Shown: positions 8,605-16,216, numbered from the stretch's first letter. The stretch is 47,907 nucleotides of DNA from an uncultured Eubacteriales bacterium (GCA_902773895.1 CACYGB010000008.1:1-47907); one strand, 5' to 3'. Notes: generated from the sequence alone by a model not told the origin. Numbers and translations: made by a program.

Positions 8605-9192
8605 GGGGATCCTTTCCGCGCCAGGCAAGCAGGCGCTGTTTCATTTCTTCGCCGGTCTGCGGCGCGGCGGAACGGGGAAGGGAGGGAAGGCGGCCGGGGT
8701 CGTGCACGGCAAGCGCCGCGTACCGGGCCAAAAGCAGGCAGTTTTCCCGCTTCCTTTCTTCCTGAAAACGCCGCGCGGTCAGGATCAGATGGATCTGCCG
8801 GGGCGTCATTTCCTCAAACCGCGCCGCCTCCGTGATGCCGCAGGCCGCGGCGGTTTCGGCGATTTTTTTTACTTGGGTCCGGAGGGAGCAGGCGGCGGGG
8901 GCGTCTCCGGACGCGGAAAAAAACAGGCGTCCTCCAGGGCGGCGGCCAGCTGCTCCGAAAGCGATGCCAAGCTGCCGCCTTCGCGCAGATGGCGGTCCAT
9001 CATATTGCCGGCGTCCTCCAGCGTCATGCCGGGATTCTGCTGGCTCAGGGCGCACCACAGCAGGCCCCGCAGGCAGCTCATTTGGCCGCTTTGCATCTCA
9101 GACAGGCCTTTGCCCGTTTTCTCTTCCAGGCAGCACAGGGCGTTGACGGTGAAATGCAGCGGGTATTCCTTTCCGCACAGGGTCACGGTCAT
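8594..9192 (-). CDS. Tail assembly chaperone GT, made by -1 frameshift
   Basis: A -1 frame overlaps the end of the G-like gene and continues to TGA at 8594 with LRTQVKKIAETAAACGI, EEMTPRQIHLILTARRF and the Arg-rich end. No start with a ribosome binding site exists in this frame; its open part upstream is a shadow. Reading G from 9192 and slipping back one base at the T7 run (8923-8917 on this strand) yields a fused protein of about 200 residues, the layout of lambda gpGT and many other phages. GT binds the tape measure during tail assembly. Confidence 0.72.
8869..9192 (-). CDS. Tail assembly chaperone G
   Basis: 107 residues starting MTVTLCGKEYPLHFTVNALC, a typical tail chaperone N-terminus (short beta segment, then alpha-helical). 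It starts in an ATGA overlap with the tail tube gene and ends at TAA in a Pro-rich tail. Its position between tail tube and tape measure is the conserved place of gene G. The zero-frame product is expected to be the major form, with a minority frameshifting into GT. Confidence 0.75.
   Translation of the reverse strand: MTVTLCGKEYPLHFTVNALCCLEEKTGKGLSEMQSGQMSCLRGLLWCALSQQNPGMTLEDAGNMMDRHLREGGSLASLSEQLAAALEDACFFPRPETPPPPAPSGPK
8917..8923 (-). other. -1 ribosomal slippery heptamer TTTTTTT
   Basis: On the coding strand the zero frame reads TGT TTT TTT CCG, giving the heptamer T TTT TTT in the correct X XXY YYZ register. Slipping back one base keeps both Phe-tRNA pairings and enters the frame of the GT extension. 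It lies about 50 bases before the zero-frame stop. A GC-rich stretch follows directly and could form a stimulating structure. Confidence 0.7.
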
Positions 9193-9593
9193 GTGACGGT
9201 CACCCCGCCGCTCAGGCGCAGCACCGCCGAAAAGCCCACGGCGCCGTCCACCTGCGCTGCGCCCAGCGCATGGGATTTTACGAACGCGGAAAACTGCGCC
9301 GCAGACTGATCGGGAAACGTGACGGTGAAGGGGCACAAGGCGCCGGACAGATAAAGGCTGCGCAGGCACGCCTGGCCCTCGTTGCCGGCGTCGTGAAAGC
9401 CTTCGACAGTCACTTCCCCGGCGTCCTTGTAGCCCTGGATATAGGTTTTGCATCCGTCCCGGGCATCCAGGGTAGTCACGTCGACGGCGTCGCTGTCCGC
9501 CTTGATTTCGCTGATGGAGCGCAGGCAGCCGATGGTAACGGTCTGCCCGCTGACGGTACACGACAGGGTGGTACCCATGGCTTTTTGCGGCAT
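9189..9593 (-). CDS. Major tail (tube) protein
   Basis: 134 residues, start behind GGAGG. The sequence MGTTLSCTVSGQTVTIGCLRSISEIKADSDAVDVTTLDA and later GEVTVEGFHD, PFTVTFPDQSAAQFSAFV is the pattern of lambda gpV-like tail tube proteins, which stack as rings around the tape measure. It is at the short end of the family. It sits between the tail completion gene and the G/GT chaperones, the expected place. Confidence 0.82.
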   Translation of the reverse strand: MPQKAMGTTLSCTVSGQTVTIGCLRSISEIKADSDAVDVTTLDARDGCKTYIQGYKDAGEVTVEGFHDAGNEGQACLRSLYLSGALCPFTVTFPDQSAAQFSAFVKSHALGAAQVDGAVGFSAVLRLSGGVTVT

Positions 9594-9604
9594 GTTGATC
9601 CTCC

Positions 9605-9955
9605 TTACTGGTAAATCAGGTCGTTGTGCGCAAGGCAGCGGTAACGCAGCTCCTTGCGCCAGGCATAAGCGGTTTCATCATACAGATCCCGGGCGGACAG
9701 AAGGCGCAGGCCCAGGCGGGTCATCGCATCGTGCACCTGGCCAAACAGCGTTTCCAGCGCCGCCTGGTCCGCTGCGTACACGCTGATCTGGACGATGTGC
9801 TCGTACAGATAGGGCGCGCCGTCCGCCTGGGCGGAAACGGAAATCTGGTCGTCCGCCACGGCGATCCGGGGCAGGGCCCCTTCCGCGCGGGGCCAGGCCG
9901 GGGCCGCGCCCGGGGAATCCAGCGCGGCCAGCACGGCCGCTTTCAAATCCATCAT
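9605..9955 (-). CDS. Tail completion / minor tail protein
   Basis: 116 residues starting at tandem ATGs behind AGGAGG. It follows the gp10-like gene and precedes the tail tube gene, the place of tail terminator or DUF3168-like proteins. Visible are an N-terminal helix (MDLKAAVLAALDSP), a central YLYEHIVQISVYAADQAALETLFGQV and the C-terminal RKELRYRCLAHNDLIYQ, consistent with such a ring-forming tail protein. Assignment is mainly by position. Confidence 0.65.
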   Translation of the reverse strand: MMDLKAAVLAALDSPGAAPAWPRAEGALPRIAVADDQISVSAQADGAPYLYEHIVQISVYAADQAALETLFGQVHDAMTRLGLRLLSARDLYDETAYAWRKELRYRCLAHNDLIYQ

Positions 9956-10278
9956 GGCAATTCCTCCTGCAAAGCCCGGAGGGCCCGGGCCGGAAAATCC
10001 GTCCGCCGGGCGGCGGGCTGCAAATACGGCTGCGCCGGGCTGCGTCCGCCGCCCTGTTCGATAAGAATGGCATAGGGGGCGGATGCCGTGACCTTCATTC
10101 CGTTTTCCAGGCTGCTCACGGCCAGGGAAGCGCGCAGGCGGCCGGAACGCACCGGTACGGCGGCCCGGGCCTGGGACAGGGTATCCCGGGCGGCGGCATC
10201 ACAGGCGTGCCGCAGGGCCTGCCGGGCCTTGCCGTCCAGGGCGGAGAAGCGGCGCAGCGCCGCGGACGCCCCCTTCAT
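9952..10278 (-). CDS. HK97 gp10-like head-tail completion protein
   Basis: 108 residues from the ATG at 10278, which overlaps the stop of the gene before it (ATGA). The motif VPVRSGRLRASLAV, the strand TASAPYAILIEQGGG and the end AQPYLQPAARRT are the signature of the HK97 gp10 family, which joins head and tail. The frame stays open far upstream but that part overlaps the neighbouring genes and is a shadow. Confidence 0.85.
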   Translation of the reverse strand: MKGASAALRRFSALDGKARQALRHACDAAARDTLSQARAAVPVRSGRLRASLAVSSLENGMKVTASAPYAILIEQGGGRSPAQPYLQPAARRTDFPARALRALQEELP

Positions 10279-10535
10279 CGGCTGCGCCTGCGCACGTCGG
10301 CCTGGATGTGGCCCGGAAAAACCCGGGTGCGCACACAGACGTACGGCGCGTTTTCGACCGTCACGCTGTCGCCTGGGGCCATCACGGCGTCGCAGGGCAG
10401 CAGCAGGCGCAGCATATCCTGCACGTATTCCCCGTACAGGTGCTGGGTCAGCAGGCCGCTGACGGGACGCACCGCCGCACGCATTTCCTTTCCGCGGCAC
10501 TGGACGGCAGCCCGGCCGCGCTGTTGTAAACGCAT
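10275..10535 (-). CDS. Phage head-tail joining protein (putative)
   Basis: 86 residues from an ATG at 10535; another in-frame ATG two codons earlier lies too close to the AGGAG. The content (ECRGKEMRAA-like basic N-terminus, YGEYVQDMLRLLLP, APGDSVTVENAPYVCVRTRVFPGHIQAD) suggests a small beta-rich protein like head closure or stopper proteins found between connector and gp10 genes. Function is by position. The 150 bases upstream (10536-10685) carry no gene, only a degenerate hairpin repeat. Confidence 0.6.
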   Translation of the reverse strand: MRLQQRGRAAVQCRGKEMRAAVRPVSGLLTQHLYGEYVQDMLRLLLPCDAVMAPGDSVTVENAPYVCVRTRVFPGHIQADVRRRSR

Positions 10536-10627
10536 ATACATTCTCCTTTCCGGTTGCATGCATCATGGAAAAATCCATGGCGGAAAAATAGATGGAAAAA
10601 GCCAAAGCGCTTTTCGTGGAGAAGGGT

Positions 10628-10667
10628 GGGGGGAACCGCTCTTGGAGCTTCAAAGCACGGTTCTCCC
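10628..10667. repeat. Degenerate hairpin repeat, copy 1
   Basis: Arms at about 10629-10645 and 10651-10667 form an imperfect inverted repeat starting GGGGGAACCG. The sequence closely resembles the perfect 21-base inverted repeat at 30706-30750, so both are probably copies of one dispersed host repeat. It lies in a gene-free gap inside the phage cassette. Confidence 0.55.
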
Positions 10668-10685
10668 GCGGTTCCCTCCGTTTCC

Positions 10686-10988
10686 TCAGGTTCTGGCCAG
10701 GCGGAAGGAAAAGATTTCCCGCCGCAGGGCCTCGGGCAGATCGGCGGCGGCGCGGCGCACGTCGCCTTCCGTGTGTTCGCTTTCGCCTTCCATGCCCATC
10801 CGGTTGAAGAAAATGACGGCCATGCGCAGCATGGCGTTTTCCAGACCGGCGGGTACGGCGTCACGCCAGGTCAGGGCGCAGATCAGGGCCGCCGCGTCCT
10901 GCAGCAGCGAGCGCAGCAGCGCGTCCGGCGCGCTTTCCTGGTCCGGCAGGCGAAGCCGCAGCTGGGAGAGCATTTCCTGTTCCGTCAT
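10686..10988 (-). CDS. Head-tail connector protein (gp6/Gp15-like)
   Basis: 100 residues, all helical in appearance (MTEQEMLSQLRLRLPD, LLRSLLQDAAALICALTWR, VPAGLENAMLRMAVIFFNRMG). This is the pattern of phage connector/adaptor proteins that bind under the portal. It follows the coat gene by 3 bases, with only a weak ribosome binding site, so it may be coupled to coat translation. Related proteins are annotated as DNA packaging or head-tail connector. Confidence 0.75.
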   Translation of the reverse strand: MTEQEMLSQLRLRLPDQESAPDALLRSLLQDAAALICALTWRDAVPAGLENAMLRMAVIFFNRMGMEGESEHTEGDVRRAAADLPEALRREIFSFRLART

Positions 10989-10991
10989 GTT

Positions 10992-12104
10992 TTACCCCAG
11001 CACGCGGACGGCCAATTCGGGATACAGGGTCTTGAACCCGTACAGCACGTCCATGGACAGCATTTCCCGCTTGTGCTGCATGTCGTAGCCGCGCACCACC
11101 CGCAGGGAAACGCCGTTGTAGCTGGTCACGTAGCTTTCCACGCCGCCGGGGGCGGTCAGGGGCCGGGTGACGAAGGCGAAGGCCAGGGGATGGAAGGCCA
11201 GGTTGGCCGTGTGGCTGGGCAGCAGGGTGATTTCCGTGTTGGCGCTCAGGGCCGGCAGCGCGGGGGACACAGCCACGTTGGCGATGGCGTTGCCGGACGC
11301 CGTGGCGGTGTCGGCGGCGACGGTGTAGGTCTTTTCCCCGATCTGGATCAGGTCGCCCTTTACCAGTCTGCCCGTCAGGGTGGAGCCGGCGACGCTGATT
11401 TTCCTGTCGCCTTCGCTGACAGCGGCGGACAGCTTTGTGCCAACGGCGGCGGTGATGCCCGTTTCATGGTGTTTGACGGCCTGGCTCATAAAGTGATCCA
11501 TGCCCATGACGCGGCCGATGCTGCCTTCCCGCAGGGCCTGGTTGGAGCCGGATTTTTCGGCGTGCACGATGGCGTCGATGGCGGTAAAGGCGGCGTCGGC
11601 CTCGGGGTCCCACACGGCGCTGCGGCCGGAAACGGGGGCTTTGCTGCGGTTAAGCATTTTCCGGGCTTCGGCCAGCACGCCCAGGGACGCAGGGGTGACG
11701 CCGGCGGCGCCGGCCACGGCGTAAACGTCCTTGTACAGCGCCAGGCCGTCCTCGTTGATCTTGGCGGCCAGGGCCGCGGCGGCGGGGTCGATGAACACGC
11801 GGGTCAGGTCATCCAGGGAGGTGGCGCCCTGCAGCGCTTCGATGCCCACGTCCACGGTGGCGATCCTGTCCAGGGTCACATCCACGGTGGATTCGTTGAT
11901 GTCCTGGGCGGTGACGCCGCTTTCGGCGTCAAAATCCCTTGCTTCCAGCACGATGGGCTTGCGCACCTGGATGGTGTCGCCCTTCATGCCGGCGAAGTCG
12001 TCGGAAAAGTCCTTGTGGATCAGGTTGGGGAAAACCAGGTGATCCATCAGCCGGGGCAGCGCGGCCCGGGCAAAATCCTTGATGGTGATGAACGAATTGG
12101 CCAT
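10992..12104 (-). CDS. Major capsid protein, P22 coat-like
   Basis: 370 residues behind AAAGGAGG. The start MANSFITIKDFARAALPRLMDHLVFPNLIHKDF, the KGDTIQVRKP motif, the middle INESTVDVTLDRI and GIEALQG, and the end NGVSLRVVRGYDMQHKREMLSMDVLYGFKTL are typical of P22 gp5-like coat proteins, which have the HK97 fold with an inserted domain. Residues about 230-270 (ISVAGSTLTGRLVKGDLIQIGEKTYTV) look like that inserted domain. Assembly uses a separate scaffold (next gene) and no maturation protease, in keeping with P22. Confidence 0.9.
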   Translation of the reverse strand: MANSFITIKDFARAALPRLMDHLVFPNLIHKDFSDDFAGMKGDTIQVRKPIVLEARDFDAESGVTAQDINESTVDVTLDRIATVDVGIEALQGATSLDDLTRVFIDPAAAALAAKINEDGLALYKDVYAVAGAAGVTPASLGVLAEARKMLNRSKAPVSGRSAVWDPEADAAFTAIDAIVHAEKSGSNQALREGSIGRVMGMDHFMSQAVKHHETGITAAVGTKLSAAVSEGDRKISVAGSTLTGRLVKGDLIQIGEKTYTVAADTATASGNAIANVAVSPALPALSANTEITLLPSHTANLAFHPLAFAFVTRPLTAPGGVESYVTSYNGVSLRVVRGYDMQHKREMLSMDVLYGFKTLYPELAVRVLG

Positions 12105-12119
12105 GATGCGGTTCCTCCT

Positions 12120-12524
12120 TTACTGGTTGCGGCACACAGCCGCGTAGTATTCTTCATCGGACAGCTGATCCAGGGGAATCAGGGCGCCTGTTTTGGGCGC
12201 GTCGGCGGCAAGGCGCTGCTCCACGGCCTGCTGCACCGCGGCGCGGAAGGCTTTTTCCAGCGCTGCGATGGCGTCCGCGGCGCTGTCCTCCTCGTCAAAG
12301 GACAGGCAGGACGCCAGCTCCTCCGGCAGCTCTTTTTTCTTCAGCAGGGCGGCGGCCCGGGCGGCCGCTTCCCGGTGCTTCAGCTCCTCTTCCCGGGCGT
12401 CCAGCGCCTGCGTGCGCTGATCCTCCGCCTGGGTGCGCTGTTCCCATTGCGCCGTCAGGCGCCGGGAAAGGCTGTCAAAGAACTCCTCCAACTGGGCAAG
12501 GGTGACCTGTTCATTGTTTTCCAT
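12120..12524 (-). CDS. Capsid scaffold protein (putative)
   Basis: 134 residues, strongly charged and helical, with a coiled-coil core (QWEQRTQAEDQRTQALDARE and onward) and a conserved-looking end ALIPLDQLSDEEYYAA. Position between portal and P22-like coat and this composition fit an internal scaffold that is released during packaging. It starts behind AGGAGG and overlaps the portal end by 14 bases. The exact family is not identified. Confidence 0.75.
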   Translation of the reverse strand: MENNEQVTLAQLEEFFDSLSRRLTAQWEQRTQAEDQRTQALDAREEELKHREAAARAAALLKKKELPEELASCLSFDEEDSAADAIAALEKAFRAAVQQAVEQRLAADAPKTGALIPLDQLSDEEYYAAVCRNQ

Positions 12525-13803
12525 GGGTTACCTCCTGGGTTTTATTCTCCGCTCCGTCCAGGAACGGCAACTGGGACAGCAAAACCTCGTTGGGCACCAT
12601 GCCTTCCAGGGTCTTGACCATCTGGGCGCTTTCCAGGGCGGATTCGGGCAGGGAACGGGTAAAGGTGATGCGGACGGCGTTTTCGTCCAGGGCGCGGCCG
12701 CCTTTCACACACAGAAAATGGGCGTAGCAGCGCATGCGCTCCTTCAGGGCTTCGCGGAACCAGCGCTCCTTCAGCCGTGTCAATTGCTCCAGTCCCAGCA
12801 GCTTGTACTTCATGGCCACGCCGCTGGCGTTGCCGGCGAACTGATGGTCGGACAGATCCGGGATCATGGAGAATTTGTGGATGTCCTTTTCGATGGCGGC
12901 GCGCAGCTCCTCCGCGCCCATGCCGCTTTGCTTCACCAGGTACTGGGCGCCCGCTTCCCGGTCAGGCAGGTACAGCAGCTTGTCCTGCCGCAGCTGCTGC
13001 GCGGGCGTGCGCCCCTTTTCATCGGTTTCCAGCCGTGCGCCGTACACGATCAGCAGGGCGTCGGACAGCTGCTCCTGGTCGTTGACCCGGGCGCTTTCCA
13101 GCGCGTCGTAGGCTTCGATCAGGCTCAGGACGCAGGCGATGTCGCTGCTTTCCTCTTCGTTGTTCCAGTATTCGATCAGCGGCACCCGGCCGAAGTAGTG
13201 GGGCGCGCTTTGCGCCGGGCCTTGCCGGAACAGCGACGCGTAGTCGGCGGCGCGGAAGGTCAGCGTTTCCAGGGCGGTGTACACCTGGGCCTCGTAGCCC
13301 CGGGGCGTGCCGCCCTCGTCGGTCAGCGGATGAAAGTGTATGCCGAACAGCGGGTCGGCGCTGACGTCGTCGGCATAGACCACAAAGGCGGTGCGGGGAT
13401 CCAGCGCGGCGGAACGGGGACGGGCGTGGGCGTCTGTGTAGATGATTTCCGCGCCCTTGCCGTACAGGGAGGCCAGCCTGGCCAGCTCCGTATCCACGCC
13501 GGCCACATTGGCGCAGCGGTAGGCGTCCCTGAGGGCGTCCGCGGCGTCGCCGTGCCCCTGGTAGCTGACGGCGGCGCCGGCCAGGTACGAGGAGGCGATG
13601 GTGACGATGTACCGGGCGTAGGCGTGGCTCAGATGGTGATCCGGCAGGCCCTGCGCCCGGGCGGCGGCAGGCGGCGGCTTCAGGCCGTAGGCGTCCCGCA
13701 GGCGGCACAGCTTTTCCGTGCCGCGCAGGTGTTCGTTCAGGCAGCCCTGCAGCAGCCTGGGGGACAGGCCGGATTGCAGACAGGATCTGTCTCGGGTGAT
13801 CAA
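12511..13803 (-). CDS. Portal protein, SPP1 Gp6-like
   Basis: 430 residues from a TTG at 13803, 11 bases after AAAGGAG; no ATG or GTG fits better. The portal forms the ring at one capsid vertex through which DNA is pumped. Matching features are N-terminal helices with YARYIVTIASSYLAGAAVSY, the clip/stem region VPLIEYWNNEEESSDIACVL with SLIEAYDALESARVNDQE, and the C-terminal GVAMKYKLLGLEQL helix, the layout of SPP1 gp6 family portals. It sits directly after the large terminase gene. Confidence 0.88.
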   Translation of the reverse strand: MITRDRSCLQSGLSPRLLQGCLNEHLRGTEKLCRLRDAYGLKPPPAAARAQGLPDHHLSHAYARYIVTIASSYLAGAAVSYQGHGDAADALRDAYRCANVAGVDTELARLASLYGKGAEIIYTDAHARPRSAALDPRTAFVVYADDVSADPLFGIHFHPLTDEGGTPRGYEAQVYTALETLTFRAADYASLFRQGPAQSAPHYFGRVPLIEYWNNEEESSDIACVLSLIEAYDALESARVNDQEQLSDALLIVYGARLETDEKGRTPAQQLRQDKLLYLPDREAGAQYLVKQSGMGAEELRAAIEKDIHKFSMIPDLSDHQFAGNASGVAMKYKLLGLEQLTRLKERWFREALKERMRCYAHFLCVKGGRALDENAVRITFTRSLPESALESAQMVKTLEGMVPNEVLLSQLPFLDGAENKTQEVTHGKQ

Positions 13804-13831
13804 GATGGGTTCAACTCCTTTCTGCCCGGGC

Positions 13832-15070
13832 CTACAGGCCCAGGGACTGTTTGCTGGCGGTGAAGGCGAAGCGCGCGTCCATGTCGCCGGACAGGGCATA
13901 GCGCAGCGCGTCGATCAGGTGGTTGTCCCGGTCCCGGGGCCGGCGCAGAACGCGGCCGTCCGCGTCCTTTTGCCATTGGTAATTGGACAATTCCTCCCGC
14001 AGGTGGGGACAGACCGGGGACAGGATGATTTCCTGCTGCCGCAGCCACTGGATGCCGTGCAGCACGCTGTCCGGCCCTTTTTTGACGGCGTAGGCGGCAA
14101 CGCCCATGGCGCGCAGTTCGGCAATGGATTTGGGCTCGGCGCTGTCGCAGGCGATTTCGCCCTTGAAGGGGGCCAGCCGCCGGGCCAGGGCCAGGTTGGT
14201 GAGCCCTTTTTCGTAGAGCTCCTCCAGCACCCACACCTGCCGCCGCTTGCGGTCATACTGCGCCAGCACAAAGCCGCAAGGGTCGGCGGCGAACCCGAAA
14301 TCCAGCCCCATGCGCCTGTCGCCGGGCACGGTTTCCGGCAGCGCTTCCACCCGCCAGTTGGTGAAGATCACATCGCCGTCCACGCCCCAGTTGCCCAGGG
14401 TGTACACCTGGTAAAAGTAGGGATCCTTTTCATTCTCCAGGGCGGCGCGGTCCTCATCCGTTAAAAACCGGTTGTCCCGGTAGGTGGTTTTGAGAATGGA
14501 TACCGCGCCGTTTTCGGCATAGGGTTTGCCGTCCTGCCAGATGGAAAAGAATTCCCGGCAGATCCAGTGGCCCTGGCTGACGGGGTTGAAGGACAGCGTC
14601 AGGCGTTTGGGATGGGCGCTCGGCCCGCGCAGGCGCTTGTCCAGCTGCTTGAAGGCGGCGTAGGCGCACTCCGTGGCTTCCTCAATCCAGATGTCGGTCA
14701 GCACGCCCCGGCGCGGGGTCATGGATTTGATTTTCTCCACGTCGTCCAGCCCGGCGAAAATCATTTGCGCCCCGTTGTTGCGGGCGGTGATGGTCATATC
14801 CGTTTTGCTGACGGTGAAAAACCGCTGCAGCCCCAGGCGGGAAATGGCTTTGTTGACCTCGTTCCAGCAGCTGTGGCGCAGGGTGCGGGCCACGTTGCGC
14901 ACGATCAGGGTGTTGCGGCCCGTCAGGGTATCCACCACGCAGCGGGTGGCCAGAAACACGCTTTTTCCGCTGCCGGCGCCGCCGAAATAGATTTGATAGC
15001 GATGGAGATTCTGCAGGTGGGGCCGGTACACCCGGTTCAGGCAGGATCCCCGCAGGGTAATGCGCGGCAC
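13832..15070 (-). CDS. Terminase large subunit (PBSX/SPP1 type)
   Basis: 412 residues from a GTG at 15070 behind AAAGGAGG. The ATPase part has Walker A GGAGSGKS (30-37), Walker B LTDIWIEEAT (124-132, catalytic Glu). The RNase H-like nuclease has acidic residues in MGLDFGF (Asp257), ACDSAEP (Asp309) and RDNHLIDALRY (Asp387). All key residues appear intact, so DNA packaging and headful cutting could still work. It follows a small gene by 3 bases and is followed by the portal. Confidence 0.95.
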   Translation of the reverse strand: MPRITLRGSCLNRVYRPHLQNLHRYQIYFGGAGSGKSVFLATRCVVDTLTGRNTLIVRNVARTLRHSCWNEVNKAISRLGLQRFFTVSKTDMTITARNNGAQMIFAGLDDVEKIKSMTPRRGVLTDIWIEEATECAYAAFKQLDKRLRGPSAHPKRLTLSFNPVSQGHWICREFFSIWQDGKPYAENGAVSILKTTYRDNRFLTDEDRAALENEKDPYFYQVYTLGNWGVDGDVIFTNWRVEALPETVPGDRRMGLDFGFAADPCGFVLAQYDRKRRQVWVLEELYEKGLTNLALARRLAPFKGEIACDSAEPKSIAELRAMGVAAYAVKKGPDSVLHGIQWLRQQEIILSPVCPHLREELSNYQWQKDADGRVLRRPRDRDNHLIDALRYALSGDMDARFAFTASKQSLGL

Positions 15071-15073
15071 AAG

Positions 15074-15292
15074 CTACTCCTCCTTTACCACGATTTCAAA
15101 ATCGCTGCTGTCGCCGCCCGCAGCAGCCGGCAGAACGCGCTCGAAAATCAGGGCCGCCGCCTTGAGCACGTCGCCGTGGGAAGTGTCCGGGTCCATCAGC
15201 AGCGCGATCAGCCTTTCCACCGCCTTTTCCGCCGCGCAGCCCGCCGTTTCCCGCCATTGCTTCCCGGGGTTTGTTTTCCTGGTTGCGTTCAT
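15074..15292 (-). CDS. Small protein upstream of the large terminase
   Basis: 72 residues starting at an ATG with GGGAGGTG just upstream. The sequence runs MNATRKTNPGKQWRETAGCA, then AVERLIALLMDPDTSHGDVLKAAALIFERVLP and an acidic end. It occupies the small terminase place but is too short for the usual HTH-bearing small subunit and no HTH is seen. It may be a reduced packaging partner or an unrelated small protein. It is the first gene of the cassette; no clear promoter was found between it and the divergent truA. Confidence 0.65.
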   Translation of the reverse strand: MNATRKTNPGKQWRETAGCAAEKAVERLIALLMDPDTSHGDVLKAAALIFERVLPAAAGGDSSDFEIVVKEE

Positions 15293-15401
15293 CACCTCCC
15301 TTGGGACAGTCTCAGGATACACGAGAAGAGGCTGACGCGCGCTGACAGCGTTTTCCCTTTTTCTGATCCCGATTCCGGGAAAATGAACGCGGCGCTCAGG
15401 G

Positions 15402-15430
15402 TTGATCTTTTGGCGCAAAAAAGGTATGAT
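15402..15430 (+). promoter_or_regulatory. Sigma-A-type promoter of truA
   Basis: TTGATC at 15402-15407 and TATGAT at 15425-15430 with a 17-base spacer, ending 18 bases before the truA start. Confidence 0.75.
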
Positions 15431-15448
15431 AGGAGCGGAGGCGAAGGC

Positions 15449-16216
15449 ATGGAATCCAAACGCATTTTGCTCACCGTCAGTTACGACGGCACGGCGTACT
15501 GCGGATGGCAGTATCAGGACAACGGGATCAGCATCCAGCAGAAGGTGGAGGAGGCGCTGGAAAAGGCGCTGGGCGGCTTCACCCGGGTGACGGGCGCCAG
15601 CCGCACCGACGCCGGTGTGCACGCCCTGGGCCAGCGCGCGCATTTTGACACGGTCAGTACCATCCCGCCGGAAAAATATCCCTTTGTGCTCAACCGCTTC
15701 CTGCCGCCGGACATCCGGGTGACGGAAAGTATCCGGGTGCCGCCGGATTTCCACGCGCGCTTTGACGCCGCGGGAAAGTGGTACACCTACCGGATCCACA
15801 ACGCGCCGCACCCCAGCGCCCTGTACCGCTGCCTGACGGCCCACGTGCCGGTGCGGCTGGATGAAAACGCCATGGACAGCTGTGCCCGGCAGCTGCTGGG
15901 CACCCACGATTTCGCCGCCTTTGCCGCGGCCGGCGGCCAGGCCAAAACCACCGTGCGCACCATCGACCGCGTCAGCGTCGTCCGGGACGGCACGGAAATC
16001 ACCCTGAAGGTGCACGGCGACGGATTTTTGTACAACATGGTGCGCATCATTGCCGGCACGCTGATTTACGTGGGCCAGGGCAAGCTGGACCCCGGCTGCA
16101 TTGCCCGGGCCATCGACAGCAAAAACCGGCTGGATCTGGGCATCACCGCCCCGGCGTGCGGGCTGGAGCTGACCCGGGTGGAATATGCCTTTGAGAAGGA
16201 AGGGATGGAACGGTGA
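15449..16216 (+). CDS. truA: tRNA pseudouridine synthase A
   Basis: 255 residues from the ATG at 15449; the frame is open upstream through the phage region but the promoter and start here decide it. TruA makes pseudouridine at positions 38-40 of the tRNA anticodon arm. The family hallmark GASRTDAGVHALGQRAHF holds the catalytic Asp. Other conserved parts are TVSYDGTAYCGWQ (N-terminus), KWYTYRIHN, HDFAAFAA and DGFLYNMVRIIAGTLIYVGQG. Length is normal. The next gene starts in its stop codon (GTGA). Confidence 0.97.
   Translation: MESKRILLTVSYDGTAYCGWQYQDNGISIQQKVEEALEKALGGFTRVTGASRTDAGVHALGQRAHFDTVSTIPPEKYPFVLNRFLPPDIRVTESIRVPPDFHARFDAAGKWYTYRIHNAPHPSALYRCLTAHVPVRLDENAMDSCARQLLGTHDFAAFAAAGGQAKTTVRTIDRVSVVRDGTEITLKVHGDGFLYNMVRIIAGTLIYVGQGKLDPGCIARAIDSKNRLDLGITAPACGLELTRVEYAFEKEGMER

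Larger units (their letters stand above)
1533..15292 (-). mobile_element. Compact phage structural/packaging/lysis cassette without integrase
   Basis: About 13.8 kb of closely packed minus-strand genes in classic phage order: packaging, head, connectors, tail, fibre, lysis. Nearly every gene has a strong AGGAGG-type ribosome binding site and many overlap by 1-14 bases. No integrase, recombinase, repressor, replication, head protease or HTH-type small terminase gene is seen, and host genes lie directly outside (DUF5655-like gene at 1494, truA at 15449). No attachment-site repeat was recognised. This could be a defective prophage, a satellite-like element or a domesticated particle resembling gene transfer agents. 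That interpretation is inference; the gene content is seen directly. Confidence 0.9.

Noticed and set aside
10554-12617. 687-codon plus-strand frame over the capsid genes
   Set aside because: Antisense to coat, scaffold and connector genes, Gly/His/Val-rich, no domain and no ribosome binding site.
14567-15448. Upstream extension of the truA frame
   Set aside because: Runs antisense to the terminase gene; a promoter and ribosome binding site place the true start at 15449.
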